A program made the translations under genes and the position numbers. A stretch of 64,000 bases of DNA, taken from NCBI GenBank assembly GCA_016839165.1, contig CP069300.1, forward strand, positions 4,588,001-4,652,000, in the 5' to 3' direction. Under the pieces are notes generated by a model that was not told the origin of the DNA, did not search any database, and worked only from the letters and a program-made list of their open reading frames with translations. This DNA is from Bradyrhizobium sp. PSBB068. Lineage in GTDB: Bacteria; Pseudomonadota; Alphaproteobacteria; Rhizobiales; Xanthobacteraceae. Positions 63,140 to 64,000 of the stretch are shown here, one piece after another (positions within the stretch are counted from its first letter, which is position 1; every line of letters begins with the position of its first letter).

Positions 63140-64000
63140 TTACTGCCGCAGGCCGGACAGGCCGCGCCTCAGCCGCATCACGTAACCGATGATTTCGGCA
63201 ACCGCGTGATAGTGCTCGACCGGGATTTCCTTGTCGATGTCGACGGTGGCATAGAGCGCCCGGGCCAGAGGCACGTTCTCCACGATCGGGATGTCGTGCT
63301 CCTTGGCGATCTCCCTGATCTTGAAGGCGAGGACGTCGACGCCCTTGGCGACGCAGATCGGGGCCGACATGCTGCGGTCGTAGGCCAGCGCGACCGAATA
63401 GTGGGTCGGGTTGGTGATGATCACCGAGGCCTTCGGAACCTGGGCCATCATGCGCTTCTTGGCGCGCTGCACCCGCAACTGCTTGATCCTGCCCTTGACG
63501 TGCGGGTCGCCTTCCGACTGCTTGAACTCCTCCTTCATCTCCTGCAGCGACATCTTGTGACGCTCGTACCAGGTCCGGTACTGGAAGAAGTAGTCGGCGA
63601 TCGCAACTGCGGCGAGGATCGCGACCACCGCCGCCAGCAGGTGCACCGTCATGCCGGTGATGGCGGGCAGCAGTTCGGCCGGATCGATCCGCAGGAACGA
63701 TTCCATCCGCATCCGATCCGGCCACAACACCATGACCATGACGACGCCGAGCGCGATCAGCTTGAACAGGCCCTTCAGGAAGTTCGCCACCGCCTGCTTG
63801 CCGAACAGCCGCTTGAAGCCGGCGGCCGGCGAGATCTTGGAGAATTTCGGCTTGAGCTGCTCGCCCGACCACACCAGCTGGTGCTGGATCATGTTGCCGG
63901 CGACCGCGGCCAGCGCGAGCATCAGGAACGGCACGCCGATCGCCGCGACCACGGCGTAGCCGAGCGTCTGGGTCAGTTGCAGCAGGCCGGCACCGTCGGT
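63140..64000 (-). CDS. flhB: Flagellar export protein FlhB (3' part, 5' end outside window)
   Basis: The last 286 codons of an export-gate protein of the flagellar type III system. Visible are TDGAGLLQLTQTLGYAVVAA through FKRLFGKQAVANFLKG, several transmembrane segments, the linker YERHKMSLQEMKEEFKQSEGDPHVKGRIK, and the self-cleaving NPTH in SVIITNPTHYSVAL. NPTH cleavage switches export from rod/hook to filament subunits. The frame runs off the right-hand end of the window, so about 80-100 N-terminal residues are missing. Confidence 0.95.
   Translation of the reverse strand, partial: TDGAGLLQLTQTLGYAVVAAIGVPFLMLALAAVAGNMIQHQLVWSGEQLKPKFSKISPAAGFKRLFGKQAVANFLKGLFKLIALGVVMVMVLWPDRMRMESFLRIDPAELLPAITGMTVHLLAAVVAILAAVAIADYFFQYRTWYERHKMSLQEMKEEFKQSEGDPHVKGRIKQLRVQRAKKRMMAQVPKASVIITNPTHYSVALAYDRSMSAPICVAKGVDVLAFKIREIAKEHDIPIVENVPLARALYATVDIDKEIPVEHYHAVAEIIGYVMRLRRGLSGLRQ

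Overview
The window looks like chromosome from a Bradyrhizobium-type alphaproteobacterium (Nitrobacteraceae). The grounds are the high G+C, the icd / cyclic-nucleotide-gated channel / alaS / recA neighbourhood, a recA promoter with an alphaproteobacterial SOS box (GTTC-N7-GTTC), cckA beside flhB, a FixK/FNR-type box, several small protein families common in bradyrhizobia (DUF3606, DUF6894, a CTKCG-like mini-lipoprotein), and dispersed palindromic repeats typical of that group. This is inference from sequence features; no database search was possible. No rRNA, tRNA or CRISPR array was recognised.

Layout. 1-8.5 kb: a truncated TetR regulator, a CNNM/CBS membrane protein, an AAC(3)-type acetyltransferase, a membrane diguanylate cyclase, an SDR, a LysR/PACE-efflux divergon, an orphan Tat-exported substrate-binding protein behind a FixK/FNR box, and a GST. 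8.5-18 kb: a TrmJ-like RNA methyltransferase fused to a decayed DUF559 nuclease domain, a membrane-anchored alpha/beta hydrolase, icd, a DUF3455 protein, a MloK1-like channel and alaS. 18-23.4 kb: a tandem glycine riboswitch followed by gcvT-gcvH-gcvP, then a thioesterase. 23.4-25.7 kb: a DUF1835-like protein and recA. 25.7-29.1 kb: a gene-poor island of tiny ORFs separated by degenerate copies of one leader and by nearly identical terminators.

29-44 kb: small secreted proteins and lipoproteins, an amidase, a PaaI thioesterase, an HdeA-like protein, a PQQ dehydrogenase, a caspase-like protease, a BcsL/CelD-type acetyltransferase, NIPSNAP, a FrnE-like DsbA protein, an XRE regulator with small membrane proteins, an NsrR/truncated-haemoglobin divergon, and a SET-domain protein with a histone-H1-like tail. 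44-50 kb: a pseudogene, a TetR repressor diverging from a carotenoid-cleavage-type oxygenase, and a distant membrane-protein operon with an almost identical operator/promoter layout. 50-64 kb: class I fumarase overlapping a DUF429 gene, a Kazal-type protein, an isoprenylcysteine-methyltransferase-family protein, a GFA protein, a GST, an MHYT/GGDEF/EAL protein, tandem DUF3606, a lectin-like secreted protein, a Tim44-domain protein, CckA, and the 3' part of flhB.

How they work together. Central metabolism is represented by icd, fumarase and the glycine cleavage system, the last under direct glycine control. Cell-cycle and motility control is represented by CckA and FlhB, and c-di-GMP turnover by two proteins. 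Nitrosative stress (NsrR and haemoglobin) and efflux (LysR and PACE) each have a self-contained divergon with visible operator-like DNA. The most unusual parts are the small-protein island after recA, the two-locus TetR regulon, the TrmJ-DUF559 fusion with a GANTC-rich hairpin upstream, and a haemoglobin whose C-terminus is encoded by an inserted repeat.
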